Source of the DNA: Dehalococcoidales bacterium
GTDB lineage: Bacteria > Chloroflexota > Dehalococcoidia > Dehalococcoidales > UBA2162
Direction: 5' to 3'
NCBI GenBank assembly: GCA_030648675.1
Contig: JAUSGV010000181.1
Coordinates: 1 to 6,178 of the forward strand
DNA: 6,178 nucleotides
Under the pieces are notes generated by a model. The model saw nothing but the letters and a program-made list of their open reading frames with translations, did no database searches and had not been told where the DNA came from. Positions 1-6,177 of this stretch are shown piece after piece; the stretch's first letter is position 1, and the number at the start of each line of letters is the position of its first letter. Both the position numbers and the translations under genes were made by a program.

Positions 1-51
1 TTGATATCGAACTACAGCCATGCAGTCACGCGGCGGTAGCATAAGAAAGAC

Positions 52-65
52 AGGAGAGGGAAGGG
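52..65 (+). promoter_or_regulatory. Ribosome-binding region of the radical SAM gene
   Basis: A purine-rich run holds AGGAGAGG at 52-59 followed by AAGGGA at 61-65 and its preceding base. The first lies 16 nt before the ATG at 76, which is long, while the second lies about 10 nt before it, which is normal. Either supports the ATG at 76 as the start. No convincing -10/-35 pair was found in bases 1-50; TTGATA at 1-6 has no good -10 partner at 16-18 nt. Confidence 0.55.
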
Positions 66-75
66 ATAACAGGCA

Positions 76-1098
76 ATGGGTATTTTCGATTTTAATAAGA
101 ATAAAGACAGTAACGCAAAAAAACCAGCCGGTGAGGCAAAAGAAACGCCTAAACCGGCGGAAAAGGAAACCGAACCAGTCGCAGACGTAAAGGCTCCAGC
201 AGCCGAAGTAAAACCTGCGGTAGAAGCAAAAACCCCATTGAATACGGCTCCGGCAGCAGTAGCAAAACCGGAAGCTCCGAAGATCGAGGAAAAGAAACCA
301 GCTATGTCCTGTGTTTACGGGCCTATCGGTTCGTGGCGGTTCGGTCGTTCGCTCGGTATAGACATGCTATGCACCGAGGAAAGGACCTGTAATTTTGATT
401 GTGTTTATTGCCGGTTCCCCAGACCGGGCAAAGTGCAAACCGAAAGAAAAGAGTTTGTCAGCGTGTCAAAGCTTTTTGACGACATCAACGCGGTAAAAGG
501 AATTTCCGCCGACTGGGTGGTTTTTGCCGGTATGGGTGAGCCTACTCTCGCCTCAAACCTCGGCGAGGCCATCACCTTGGTAAAATCGGTTCTTGGTCTA
601 CCGGTCGCGGTTATGACTAACGGTAGCTTTATTAAGCATAAGGAAGTTCGTAAAGCCTTGTCGCTGGCCGACATGGTAGTTCTCAAGCTCGACGCTTTTG
701 ACGACAAGTCGTTAAATGCCATAAACCGTCCATCAGGAGTATTCTCTCTCGGCAAAATGATGCAGCAATGGCAGTTGTTCCGCTTGGAGTATAAAGGGAA
801 GCTTTCAATAAGCATGATGTTAAACGACCTAAATAAAGGTGAAATAGGCGACCTGCAATACAAAGCCAGGTTGATCATCCCCGATCAGATTCAACTGAGC
901 ACTCCTTTGCACTGCGAAGCTATGAAACCCTTGTCCAAAGCTGATTTCGAAAAATGCAAGCAATGGTTCTGGAACTTCAAGGAAGTCATTAGTGTCTTCG
1001 ATGCCAAGGTTCCGGCGGTCGAGCCGCTGAATGCCGCGGATACAGAAAAAAGACACCCGACCGCAAAAAAGGAAGAGGAAAAGGTTAGTAAGACCTGA
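76..1098 (+). CDS. Radical SAM protein, COG0731 (wyosine/TYW1-like) type, with low-complexity N-terminal extension
   Basis: This 340-residue protein is a predicted cytoplasmic radical S-adenosylmethionine enzyme. The cluster motif CNFDCVYC (C105, C109, C112) would bind the [4Fe-4S] cluster that cleaves SAM. The preceding segment GRSLGID and the motifs AGMGEPTL (about 151-158) and MTNGSF (180-185) match the layout of COG0731 proteins, whose best-known relatives (TYW1/Taw1) act in wyosine tRNA modification. The substrate here is unknown, and bacterial members of this group are largely uncharacterised, so tRNA modification should not be assumed. Residues 10-76 are almost entirely Ala, Pro, Lys and Glu, with recurring KPA/KAPA/VKPA units; this region is probably disordered. 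The core starts near M77. The C-terminus ends in a charged KKEEEK tail. The gene converges on ligD and ends at a strong terminator. The ATG at 76 has purine-rich ribosome-binding sequence; the ATG at 304 is a weaker alternative start. Confidence 0.88.
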   Translation: MGIFDFNKNKDSNAKKPAGEAKETPKPAEKETEPVADVKAPAAEVKPAVEAKTPLNTAPAAVAKPEAPKIEEKKPAMSCVYGPIGSWRFGRSLGIDMLCTEERTCNFDCVYCRFPRPGKVQTERKEFVSVSKLFDDINAVKGISADWVVFAGMGEPTLASNLGEAITLVKSVLGLPVAVMTNGSFIKHKEVRKALSLADMVVLKLDAFDDKSLNAINRPSGVFSLGKMMQQWQLFRLEYKGKLSISMMLNDLNKGEIGDLQYKARLIIPDQIQLSTPLHCEAMKPLSKADFEKCKQWFWNFKEVISVFDAKVPAVEPLNAADTEKRHPTAKKEEEKVSKT

Positions 1099-1118
1099 AG
1101 CATTAATTGGGAATGGTT

Positions 1119-1150
1119 AAAAAAGCACAGCCTCAAGGTTGTGCTTTTTT
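1119..1150. terminator. Bidirectional rho-independent terminator between radical SAM gene and ligD
   Basis: The arms AAAAAAGCACA (1119-1129) and TGTGCTTTTTT (1140-1150) pair perfectly. The stem can extend through G1130-T1139 and CC/GG, leaving a four-base TCAA loop. A run of six T follows the plus-strand stem, and the six A on the left give the mirror-image T run on the minus strand. It starts 20 bp after the radical SAM stop codon and lies 55 bp past the ligD stop, so one element could end both convergent transcripts. Confidence 0.93.
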
Positions 1151-1205
1151 ATTGTGCCGTTTCAGGAGCGTATCCCGGTGCCAATAGCGGCGTATAAACC
1201 TTGCA

Positions 1206-3908
1206 TCACCCCAGCTTTAGTAGTTCTTTCAAATCGTGTTTTTCACTAAGGATGTTGCTCCAGAGATCGCCGGTTTTTGCCAGGCGGTCGGGAACATTCA
1301 GGATAGTAAAATCGGGGGGATATATCTTATCCAGTTCCTCCCAGCTTACTGGCGTTGATACAGCCGCTTCGGGCGAGGGCCGGGGCGAATAGACTGAAGC
1401 CAGGGTTTTGCCGCGTACGTTCTGATTGTAATCGAGGAATACCTTTCCGGAACGCTTTTCAACTGCCCAATCAATGGTTACTAATTTCGGATAGCGTTTC
1501 TCCAGGTAGACGCATACAGTTTTTGCAGCCGAATGAGCGGCGTGAAAATCGAACTGGCGCAGGATGGGGACGTAGACATGTAATCCGGTACGTCCGGAGG
1601 TTTTGACGAACGAGGCTAAAGAAAGCCCGTCCAGGGTTTCCTTCAACCGCAGGGCAATCTCGCAGGTCAGAGCAAAACCTTTGCGGCTTAATTCCGGTTC
1701 GTCGCCGCGTGCTTCCGCCCCGGAATAAACGTAGGGGTCCAGATCGAAGATAATGAAATCAGGGTATCGACTTACATAATCTATCCTGTCGATTTCAGCA
1801 GCTTTTTCCGCCGGGACTTCCATTTCCGGAAGCGGGTCGATGCGGGAAAACCAGGTGTGCAACTCGAGGTCGGCGATTTGACCCAGCCAGAGCAATGTGG
1901 GAAGGTTATTGCACACCATATACTGACGGTGTTTTTTGCTTTCTTCCGAAAGGGGAATGGTAAACACGAACTCCGGGATTGGATTGTTCCAGTGTTTTTG
2001 GAAAAAGTGCTCGCCGGAAATACCGTCAGGATAACGGCTCAAGGTGATGGGGCGGTCTTTCAGATGGAACAGAAACGCGGGAGAGACCCTGGTTAGATAG
2101 ACGATGAGATCCCTTTTGGTTAATCCCGGCTGTCCGTTCGAGCCGGGCCATAATTCTTTATCCAGATTGCTAAGTTCAAGTCGATCCTTCCCGAATTCAA
2201 GAACGAACCTGTCCTTAGGGTTTTCCAACTGTTTCAAGATATGAGAAACGGTCGGGTCTTGCCCTTCCGGTTTTGATTCCTGTTCTGCGGTACTCGATAC
2301 AGGGTCTGCGCGTACGTCTTGCGGTCTGACTTGCTTCGGCGGCTTATCGTCCCGCACGCGCAAAAATACCGGAGCCCGAAGTTTTCCGTCTCTCGTCCAT
2401 TCGGAGAATTTCACTTCGACGACGATTTCAGGTTTGACCCAGGTAGTCGGAGCATTCAAATCCGGCTTGTCGGAAAACGGAGACTTACCCGTTTTTATGG
2501 CGTCCAGCCGTTTTTTCATGTATTCGAGAAGGGTCTGATCGAAGCCGGTGCCGACGTGCCCGGCTGAAATGAGACGTTTATGGTCATCGTAGTAGCCGAG
2601 CAAAAGGGCACCGAATGTGGTGGAACGGTTCCCTGTGCCGAGAGTGTAGCCGCCGATGATGAATTCGTCGGTTCGGGTAGCTTTTATCTTTAACCAATCG
2701 GCCGAACGTTCTCCCGGAACGTACCGGCTGTCCTTTCGTTTAGCGACGATGCCTTCCAATCCGGCTTCGACTGCGCCGCGGAATATTGCCTCCCCGTCGC
2801 CTTCAAAATGCTCCAGAAGGCGGACAGCCGGCGAGGATGTGAGCACCTGTTCGAGCAAAACCTTCCTTTGTACCAGAGGTACTTCGAACAAGCTGCGGCC
2901 ATCGAGAAATAATATGTCGAACACGTAGTAGATAATGGCAGCGGCTTTAAACCTCGTATCTTTCCCCCCGGTTTTTTCGAGAAATCCCTGCAGGCATTGA
3001 AAACAGGATTTACCCTGTTCGTCCAGAGCTATCATTTCGCCGTCCAGGATTACCTGACTGGCGGGCAGTTTTTTTAGACTGTCGGTGACGGCGACGTATT
3101 TATCGGTGACATCAAGCCCGTTTCGTGATAGCAGGCGGACTTTTCCTTTATCTAATGCGGCGATTATCCGGTACCCGTCCAATTTCGGTTCGAAATACCA
3201 ATCCCGGTTGGAAAAAGGTTTTTCGGCGGAACCGGCTTGCATAGGTTGGACCTTTCGGGGGAAAGGCGAATTGGAGGAGCCTTCGTTCTCTACCGGAATG
3301 TCTGATGAGGTGATTATTGAGTTTGCTTCGACCTCGGTCACGTCCCGTCCGGAAACGACCGATCTGCCGTCATCCAGAACGTCTTTTTTCGAGTCGGCAA
3401 ATTCATCCTTGTGTTTGAAGAAAAGCCAGTTGTTTCCCCCGCGCTTCATCCTGACCAGAGACCATGAGCCCTTCAGTTTATGGCCGCGCAGGATGAATGA
3501 CAACTTACCCTTTTCGGTTCCCTGTCTAACCAACTCCCGGGCTTTGTCCCGGTCGTTAAAATATACGCTGCCCTCGTTATCAGGAGAATAATCACCGTTA
3601 TCCCAAACAATAACATGTCCGGCGCCGTACTCTCCTTGAGGAATAACACCTTCGAATGACGCATAATCGATCGGGTGGTCTTCAACCATGACGGCGAGGC
3701 GTTTGATATCCGGATTGAGAGACGGACCGGCTGGCACAGCCCACGATTTCAATACGCCGTCAAGCTCGAGTCTCAAATCGTAGTGAAGCCTTCGTGCCGC
3801 GTGCTTTTGCACGACGAATATAGGAATCCTGTGCCCGGCCGTTCTGATCTTGAATGACGGTTCGGGTGAAACAAGAAAATCTCGTTTTTCTTCGTATTCG
3901 TTTGGCAT
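1206..3908 (-). CDS. ligD: LigD: NHEJ DNA ligase D (phosphoesterase-ligase-polymerase)
   Basis: LigD is the multifunctional end-processing and sealing enzyme of bacterial NHEJ and works with Ku. Numbered from the ATG at 3908, the protein has 900 residues. The phosphoesterase domain (about 10-165) trims 3' ends and has QKHAARRLHYDLRLE with H36, H42, D44 and R46, plus HPIDYASFEG with H78 and Y82. The ATP-dependent ligase domain (about 215-530) has the adenylated lysine K242 in EPKLDGYR, then SRNG, LDGEM (E291), EGIVAKR (E385) and DWLKIK (K407, K409). The polymerase/primase domain (about 575-885) has the metal site FDLDP (D722, D724), SGRTGLH (H777) and a third aspartate in FLDYNQN (D826). The order PE-Lig-Pol is that of Pseudomonas LigD (840 aa). 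Low-complexity linkers at about 175-225 and 525-560 account for the extra length. The frame stays open upstream to a TTG at 3977 and an ATG at 3932. I prefer 3908 because MPNEYEEKRDF resembles the usual LigD N-terminus. No Shine-Dalgarno precedes 3908 or 3932. Confidence 0.96.
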   Translation of the reverse strand: MPNEYEEKRDFLVSPEPSFKIRTAGHRIPIFVVQKHAARRLHYDLRLELDGVLKSWAVPAGPSLNPDIKRLAVMVEDHPIDYASFEGVIPQGEYGAGHVIVWDNGDYSPDNEGSVYFNDRDKARELVRQGTEKGKLSFILRGHKLKGSWSLVRMKRGGNNWLFFKHKDEFADSKKDVLDDGRSVVSGRDVTEVEANSIITSSDIPVENEGSSNSPFPRKVQPMQAGSAEKPFSNRDWYFEPKLDGYRIIAALDKGKVRLLSRNGLDVTDKYVAVTDSLKKLPASQVILDGEMIALDEQGKSCFQCLQGFLEKTGGKDTRFKAAAIIYYVFDILFLDGRSLFEVPLVQRKVLLEQVLTSSPAVRLLEHFEGDGEAIFRGAVEAGLEGIVAKRKDSRYVPGERSADWLKIKATRTDEFIIGGYTLGTGNRSTTFGALLLGYYDDHKRLISAGHVGTGFDQTLLEYMKKRLDAIKTGKSPFSDKPDLNAPTTWVKPEIVVEVKFSEWTRDGKLRAPVFLRVRDDKPPKQVRPQDVRADPVSSTAEQESKPEGQDPTVSHILKQLENPKDRFVLEFGKDRLELSNLDKELWPGSNGQPGLTKRDLIVYLTRVSPAFLFHLKDRPITLSRYPDGISGEHFFQKHWNNPIPEFVFTIPLSEESKKHRQYMVCNNLPTLLWLGQIADLELHTWFSRIDPLPEMEVPAEKAAEIDRIDYVSRYPDFIIFDLDPYVYSGAEARGDEPELSRKGFALTCEIALRLKETLDGLSLASFVKTSGRTGLHVYVPILRQFDFHAAHSAAKTVCVYLEKRYPKLVTIDWAVEKRSGKVFLDYNQNVRGKTLASVYSPRPSPEAAVSTPVSWEELDKIYPPDFTILNVPDRLAKTGDLWSNILSEKHDLKELLKLG

Positions 3909-3917
3909 GTCTAGAAA

Positions 3918-3953
3918 TATTATAGCTTTCATAAAGGAGCGAAAGCTATAATA
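3918..3953. repeat. Perfect 13-bp inverted repeat in the ligD/DUF72 divergent promoter region
   Basis: The arm TATTATAGCTTTC (3918-3930) and the arm GAAAGCTATAATA (3941-3953) are exact reverse complements, separated by the 10-bp spacer ATAAAGGAGC. Each arm contains TATAAT, read on the plus strand at 3947-3952 and on the minus strand at 3924-3919, so two identical -10-like elements point away from each other. The centres of the arms are 23 bp apart, about two helical turns, which suits a dimeric DNA-binding protein. It could be an operator, or simply symmetric promoter elements. I do not recognise it as the site of a known regulator. Confidence 0.75.
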
Positions 3954-3964
3954 GAAATTGAGGA
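3947..3964 (+). promoter_or_regulatory. -10 box and Shine-Dalgarno of the DUF72 gene
   Basis: TATAAT at 3947-3952 is a perfect consensus -10. It lies 18 nt before the ATG at 3971. GAGGA at 3960-3964 is a Shine-Dalgarno ending 6 nt before that ATG and fixes the start. A transcript beginning about 7 nt after the -10 would start at or next to the ribosome-binding site, giving a very short leader. No good -35 hexamer sits 16-18 nt upstream (the bases there read AGCTTT), so the promoter may need an activator or rely on its -10. Confidence 0.55.
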
Positions 3965-3977
3965 AAACCAATGGCAA
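3948..3977 (-). promoter_or_regulatory. Candidate ligD promoter
   Basis: On the minus strand TTGCCA (3977-3972, five of six bases match TTGACA) is followed after 18 nt by TATTAT (3953-3948, five of six match TATAAT). Transcription would begin near 3941, leaving about 32 nt before the preferred ligD ATG at 3908. The -35 overlaps the first codons of the divergent DUF72 gene. An alternative is the minus-strand TATAAT at 3924-3919, which would start a nearly leaderless mRNA about 4 nt before that ATG, in keeping with the absence of a Shine-Dalgarno. The sequence alone does not decide between them. Confidence 0.45.
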
Positions 3978-4884
3978 AGGTACTTATCGGGATTTCTTCA
4001 TGGGCAGACAGGGGGCTCGTCGAGAGTAAATTCTATCCCGATGTGGTAAAAACTCCTGCGGAACGGCTGCACTATTACAGCCGGAAGTTTCCTGTAGCTG
4101 AGATTGATTCAAGTTATCATCATTTTCCCATGAATCGGGAATTGGATTATTGGCTGAACAACGTACCGGACGGGTTTGTGTTCGATGTGAAAGCTTTCAG
4201 TCTTTTTACCCAGCACCCGACACTTTTAACGTCTTTACCCAGAGCCATAAAGGAAGAATTCGGGCCTGAGATACACGCTAAGGGCAATATCTACTGGCAT
4301 CATCTACCGGAAAAAGCAGCTGACAGCCTCTGGTCGGGTTTTGCCAGGTCGGTAGAAGCCATCCGGGCAGCGGGAAAGTTCGGGGCGGTTATGTTTCAAT
4401 TTCCACCCTGGTTTCACCCCGGGAAAGATAGTTTCGACTATATCTCTCACGTCAAACAGATGCTGCGGCAATTTCAACTTGCCGTAGAATTTCGCTTTGA
4501 CGCCTGGTTGAACGAAGAGAACAGAGCACACGCGATGCGTTTTTTGAAAGAGCGGGATATTGCCCTGGTGTGTGTCGACGAGCCGCAGGGTTTTGCTCGA
4601 GCATTCCGCCGCTGGCCGGCGTTACTTCCCGCCTCGGTATCGTTAGATTTCAGGGACGTAACGCCGGGGCATGGGAGTCAAAAACCGCCGGTACCGAAGA
4701 AAAATTCCGGTATCTATACAAACGGGATGAATTGTCGGAATGGTTACCGAAGATCCGCGAAATGGCTAAAGAGGCGGATGAATTGCATATTATTTTCAAG
4801 AACAAATATGCCGACTATCCGGTAAGGAATGCCCGGCAATTCAGCCGCCTGCTAGGCAGTGATAACGGAGGACTGGTTTTGTAG
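3971..4884 (+). CDS. DUF72 (YecE-like) protein, reading frame interrupted by one -1 shift
   Basis: This is a member of the DUF72/YecE family, TIM-barrel-like proteins of unknown biochemical function. The N-terminal part reads IGISSWADRG, KFYPD, ERLHYYSRKFPVAEIDSSYH and FVFDVKAFSLFTQHPT. The middle has GAVMFQFPPWF, VEFRFDAW and ALVCVDEPQGF, ending at residue 208. In that frame the sequence then turns unfamiliar and stops at 4825. The expected C-terminal half continues in the -1 frame from about 4594 to the stop at 4882-4884: SSIPPLAGVTSRLGIVRFQG, then KIREMAKEADELHIIFKNK and YPVRNARQ. Joined, they give about 304 residues, close to the upper end of the family range. Both halves look well conserved, so the break is recent, a sequencing error, or a programmed frameshift. 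The ATG at 3971 has a good ribosome-binding site. The gene diverges from ligD and converges on ku with a 5-bp gap. A DNA-repair role is suggested only by its position. Confidence 0.88.
4588..4621 (+). other. Frame-change site in the DUF72 gene with slippery heptamer
   Basis: The codons CAG GGT TTT (4586-4594) encode the last residues of the conserved DEPQGF segment. The next conserved residues, SSIPP, are encoded in the -1 frame. GGGTTTT at 4588-4594 fits the X XXY YYZ slippery pattern in the correct register, and slippage there would give Gly-Phe-Cys-Ser-Ser-Ile-Pro-Pro. A small GC-only hairpin, CGCCG (4607-4611) with CGGCG (4617-4621), begins 12 nt downstream, which is longer than the usual spacing and has only five pairs. 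Loss of one T from a run of five, or of one base at 4595-4598, explains the data equally well and is the simpler reading. Confidence 0.7.
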
Positions 4885-4889
4885 CCGGC

Positions 4890-5678
4890 CTATTTTCTGG
4901 CCGTCGCGACTTCTTTGCCGGCGGCCGCGATGCTGGCCCGCAGTGCTGCCATCAGGTCGGGTATTTCTTTTACTTTTGGTTCCGGAATTGCTTTGACTTC
5001 TGCCCCTTGAATCTTCGCGGCAATGATTTTTTCCAGCGCGATACGGTAGTTATCCTTGTATTTATCGGGTTGGAAAGTGGTAGTCATGACGTCGACGAGC
5101 GATTGGGCAACTTTAAGTTCCGCTGCGGTTATGTCAACTTTAGGGACTTCGATTTTGGATGGAGATAATACTTCGTCCTGGTAATGGACAGTATTCAGTG
5201 CGAGCAGGTCATCGAGCGGGCGGAGGCAGACGAGATGTTCGCGCCTCTGAAACGATATTTTGGCGATACCGGCGCGCCCTGATTTGCGTAATGTCTCTCG
5301 TAAAAGGCAGTAAGGTTTTACGGCTAATTCCTCCGGTTCGAGATAATGAGTGCCGTAGAAGTAAGACGGGTCGATCTCCGCTTCCTTTATAAAACCCAGG
5401 ATGTCAATTACGTGGGTGGTCCTGACCGGTACTTTTTCGAAATCGCTGTCTTTTAAAACAGCGTATCGGCCTTTGCTGTATTCGTAACCTCTCACTGTAT
5501 CCTTAATACTGAAGTATTCATTGTCTTCGTCGCAATGAAGAACCTGCTTCGGTCTCGTCAGGCACTTTTTATGCAGCAGATGAAAGCTGATCCCGTGACT
5601 GGTGGCGGCAACATACATTTTGACCGGGATGGTCACCATACCGAAGCTGATGGCTCCTTTCCAGAATGCTTTGGCCAT
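4890..5678 (-). CDS. ku: Ku, DNA end-binding protein of bacterial NHEJ
   Basis: This 262-residue protein is a bacterial Ku, a homodimer that threads onto double-strand DNA ends, bridges them and recruits LigD. It opens with MAKAFWKGAISFGMVTIPVK, typical of the family. The core, to about residue 185, has GYEYSKGRYAVL (64-75), EIDPSYFYGTHYLEPEE (101-117) and ISFQRREHLVCLRP (141-154). The C-terminal part has FQPDKYKDNYRIALEKIIAAK (202-222, the conserved region after the core) and ends with DLMAALRASIAAA, the usual short C-terminus. It lacks the long Lys-rich tail of some Ku proteins. C39 and C49 lie where some bacterial Ku proteins have a Cys-rich element, but only two cysteines remain. The ATG at 5678 follows AGGAGGTGGG (5690-5681), an excellent Shine-Dalgarno. 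Its 3' end nearly abuts the convergent DUF72 gene, with no clear terminator between. Confidence 0.96.
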   Translation of the reverse strand: MAKAFWKGAISFGMVTIPVKMYVAATSHGISFHLLHKKCLTRPKQVLHCDEDNEYFSIKDTVRGYEYSKGRYAVLKDSDFEKVPVRTTHVIDILGFIKEAEIDPSYFYGTHYLEPEELAVKPYCLLRETLRKSGRAGIAKISFQRREHLVCLRPLDDLLALNTVHYQDEVLSPSKIEVPKVDITAAELKVAQSLVDVMTTTFQPDKYKDNYRIALEKIIAAKIQGAEVKAIPEPKVKEIPDLMAALRASIAAAGKEVATARK

Positions 5679-5680
5679 TT

Positions 5681-5702
5681 CCCACCTCCTGGTTTCATTA
5701 TA
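5681..5702 (-). promoter_or_regulatory. -10 box and Shine-Dalgarno of ku
   Basis: On the minus strand TATAAT (5702-5697) lies 18 nt before the ku ATG, and AGGAGG (5690-5685) lies 6 nt before it. The best -35 candidate is TTGGCA (5728-5723), but its 20-nt spacer is too long for a standard sigma-70 promoter. The predicted start point falls at the edge of the Shine-Dalgarno, giving a leader of roughly 12 nt, the same geometry as the DUF72 gene. Confidence 0.55.
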
Positions 5703-5940
5703 TGTTACGGAAAAGGTTTTCGTGCCAAATGTTATGAAAATGTATGGTCACCAGGATCCAGGCAAATAGAAGTACGGCTGGATACCAGCCAGGATTCAGC
5801 CGGATATGATGGAATAGGAACGTCTGACCCAATTCGCACGGCTCATAAACTTAATTATGTATAAAACCGGAGAATTGGAAACAGGCGGGTAAAACACGGG
5901 GAAAACGTAGTATATAGGGGAAATTACCGCGGCGAATTTA
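5703..5940. other. Intergenic region between ku and the zinc-ribbon gene, no gene seen
   Basis: I find no convincing coding region here on either strand. Open frames are short, overlap the flanking genes and lack protein-like composition. The segment holds a short perfect hairpin, GGCTGG-ATA-CCAGCC (5776-5790), and two near-identical copies of CCAGGATYCAG (5751-5761 and 5789-5799). Neither is followed by a T run. An upstream regulatory role for ku is possible but unsupported. Confidence 0.5.
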
Positions 5941-6177
5941 CTAAAGCGGCTTTCCGCATGATGGACAAAACCGGTCGGAATCCTGCACCGGTTTTCCGCA
6001 ATAGCGGCAGAATTTACTCTTAGCTTGCCCTTTCCGTACTTCGCGCTCTGCCTGGCGCCGTTGCGAGCGCGAACCTCCGCGTTGCGGCTTTGATCTGAAT
6101 TGCGGCAGGAAGAACAATACTGCACCGAGCACAATAATTGCCCCGATAACGATCAGGATCAGGGTCCCGTTAGACGA
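5941..6177 (-). CDS. Membrane-anchored zinc-ribbon protein, C-terminal part
   Basis: The frame runs off the right end of the window, so only the last 78 residues are seen and the true start lies outside. A hydrophobic segment, TLILIVIGAIIVLGAVLFFL, lies at 5-24 of the visible part and should span the membrane. It is followed by a very basic Arg/Lys/Gln-rich stretch of about 30 residues. The C-terminus is a compact zinc ribbon, FCRYCGKPVQDSDRFCPSCG, with two CxxC pairs that would bind one zinc ion. The basic flank suggests, by the positive-inside rule, that the ribbon faces the cytoplasm. Such short ribbon proteins are common and mostly uncharacterised. The GTG at 6132 falls inside the membrane segment and is not a plausible start. 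The gene points toward ku on the same strand, but the 262-bp gap and ku's own promoter argue against one operon. Confidence 0.78.
   Translation of the reverse strand, partial: SSNGTLILIVIGAIIVLGAVLFFLPQFRSKPQRGGSRSQRRQAEREVRKGQAKSKFCRYCGKPVQDSDRFCPSCGKPL

Noticed and set aside
1..44. C-terminal end of an upstream gene at the left edge
   Set aside because: Two frames stay open from base 1 to stops at 37-39 and 42-44, but 12-13 residues are too few to recognise, so no call is made.
405..1136. Minus-strand open frames opposite the radical SAM gene
   Set aside because: They lie antisense to a clearly conserved coding region, lack ribosome-binding sites and show no recognisable domain.
1201..3857. 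Several open frames of 60-168 codons on the plus strand opposite ligD
   Set aside because: They are shadows of ligD. LigD motifs run continuously through the whole region on the minus strand, and the shadow products look random.
3909..3977. TTG at 3977 or ATG at 3932 as the ligD start
   Set aside because: The extra residues (MPLVFLNFYYSF and MKAIIFLD) do not resemble LigD N-termini, overlap the divergent DUF72 start or the palindrome, and have no ribosome-binding site. The ATG at 3932 remains possible.
4595..4825. The zero-frame tail of the DUF72 gene as a genuine C-terminus
   Set aside because: The tail is Arg/Pro-rich and unlike the family, while the -1 frame over the same bases encodes the conserved DUF72 C-terminal half.
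5776..5790. Hairpin GGCTGG-ATA-CCAGCC as a terminator for the zinc-ribbon gene
   Set aside because: It is 150 bp beyond the stop codon, has only six base pairs and has no T run on the minus strand.
5535..5864. Plus-strand frame of 109 codons over the start of ku
   Set aside because: It is antisense to the conserved Ku N-terminus and has no recognisable domain.
5921..5939. AAATT/AATTT inverted repeat around CCGCGG just after the zinc-ribbon stop as a terminator
   Set aside because: The outer arms are A/T only, the inner part does not pair in register with them, and the following T run is broken by C bases.
5796..6134. Minus-strand frame of 112 codons overlapping the zinc-ribbon gene
   Set aside because: Its product is Ser/Arg-rich with scattered cysteines. 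The overlapping frame ending at 5941 has a clear membrane segment and zinc ribbon, so this one is a shadow that runs on into noncoding sequence.
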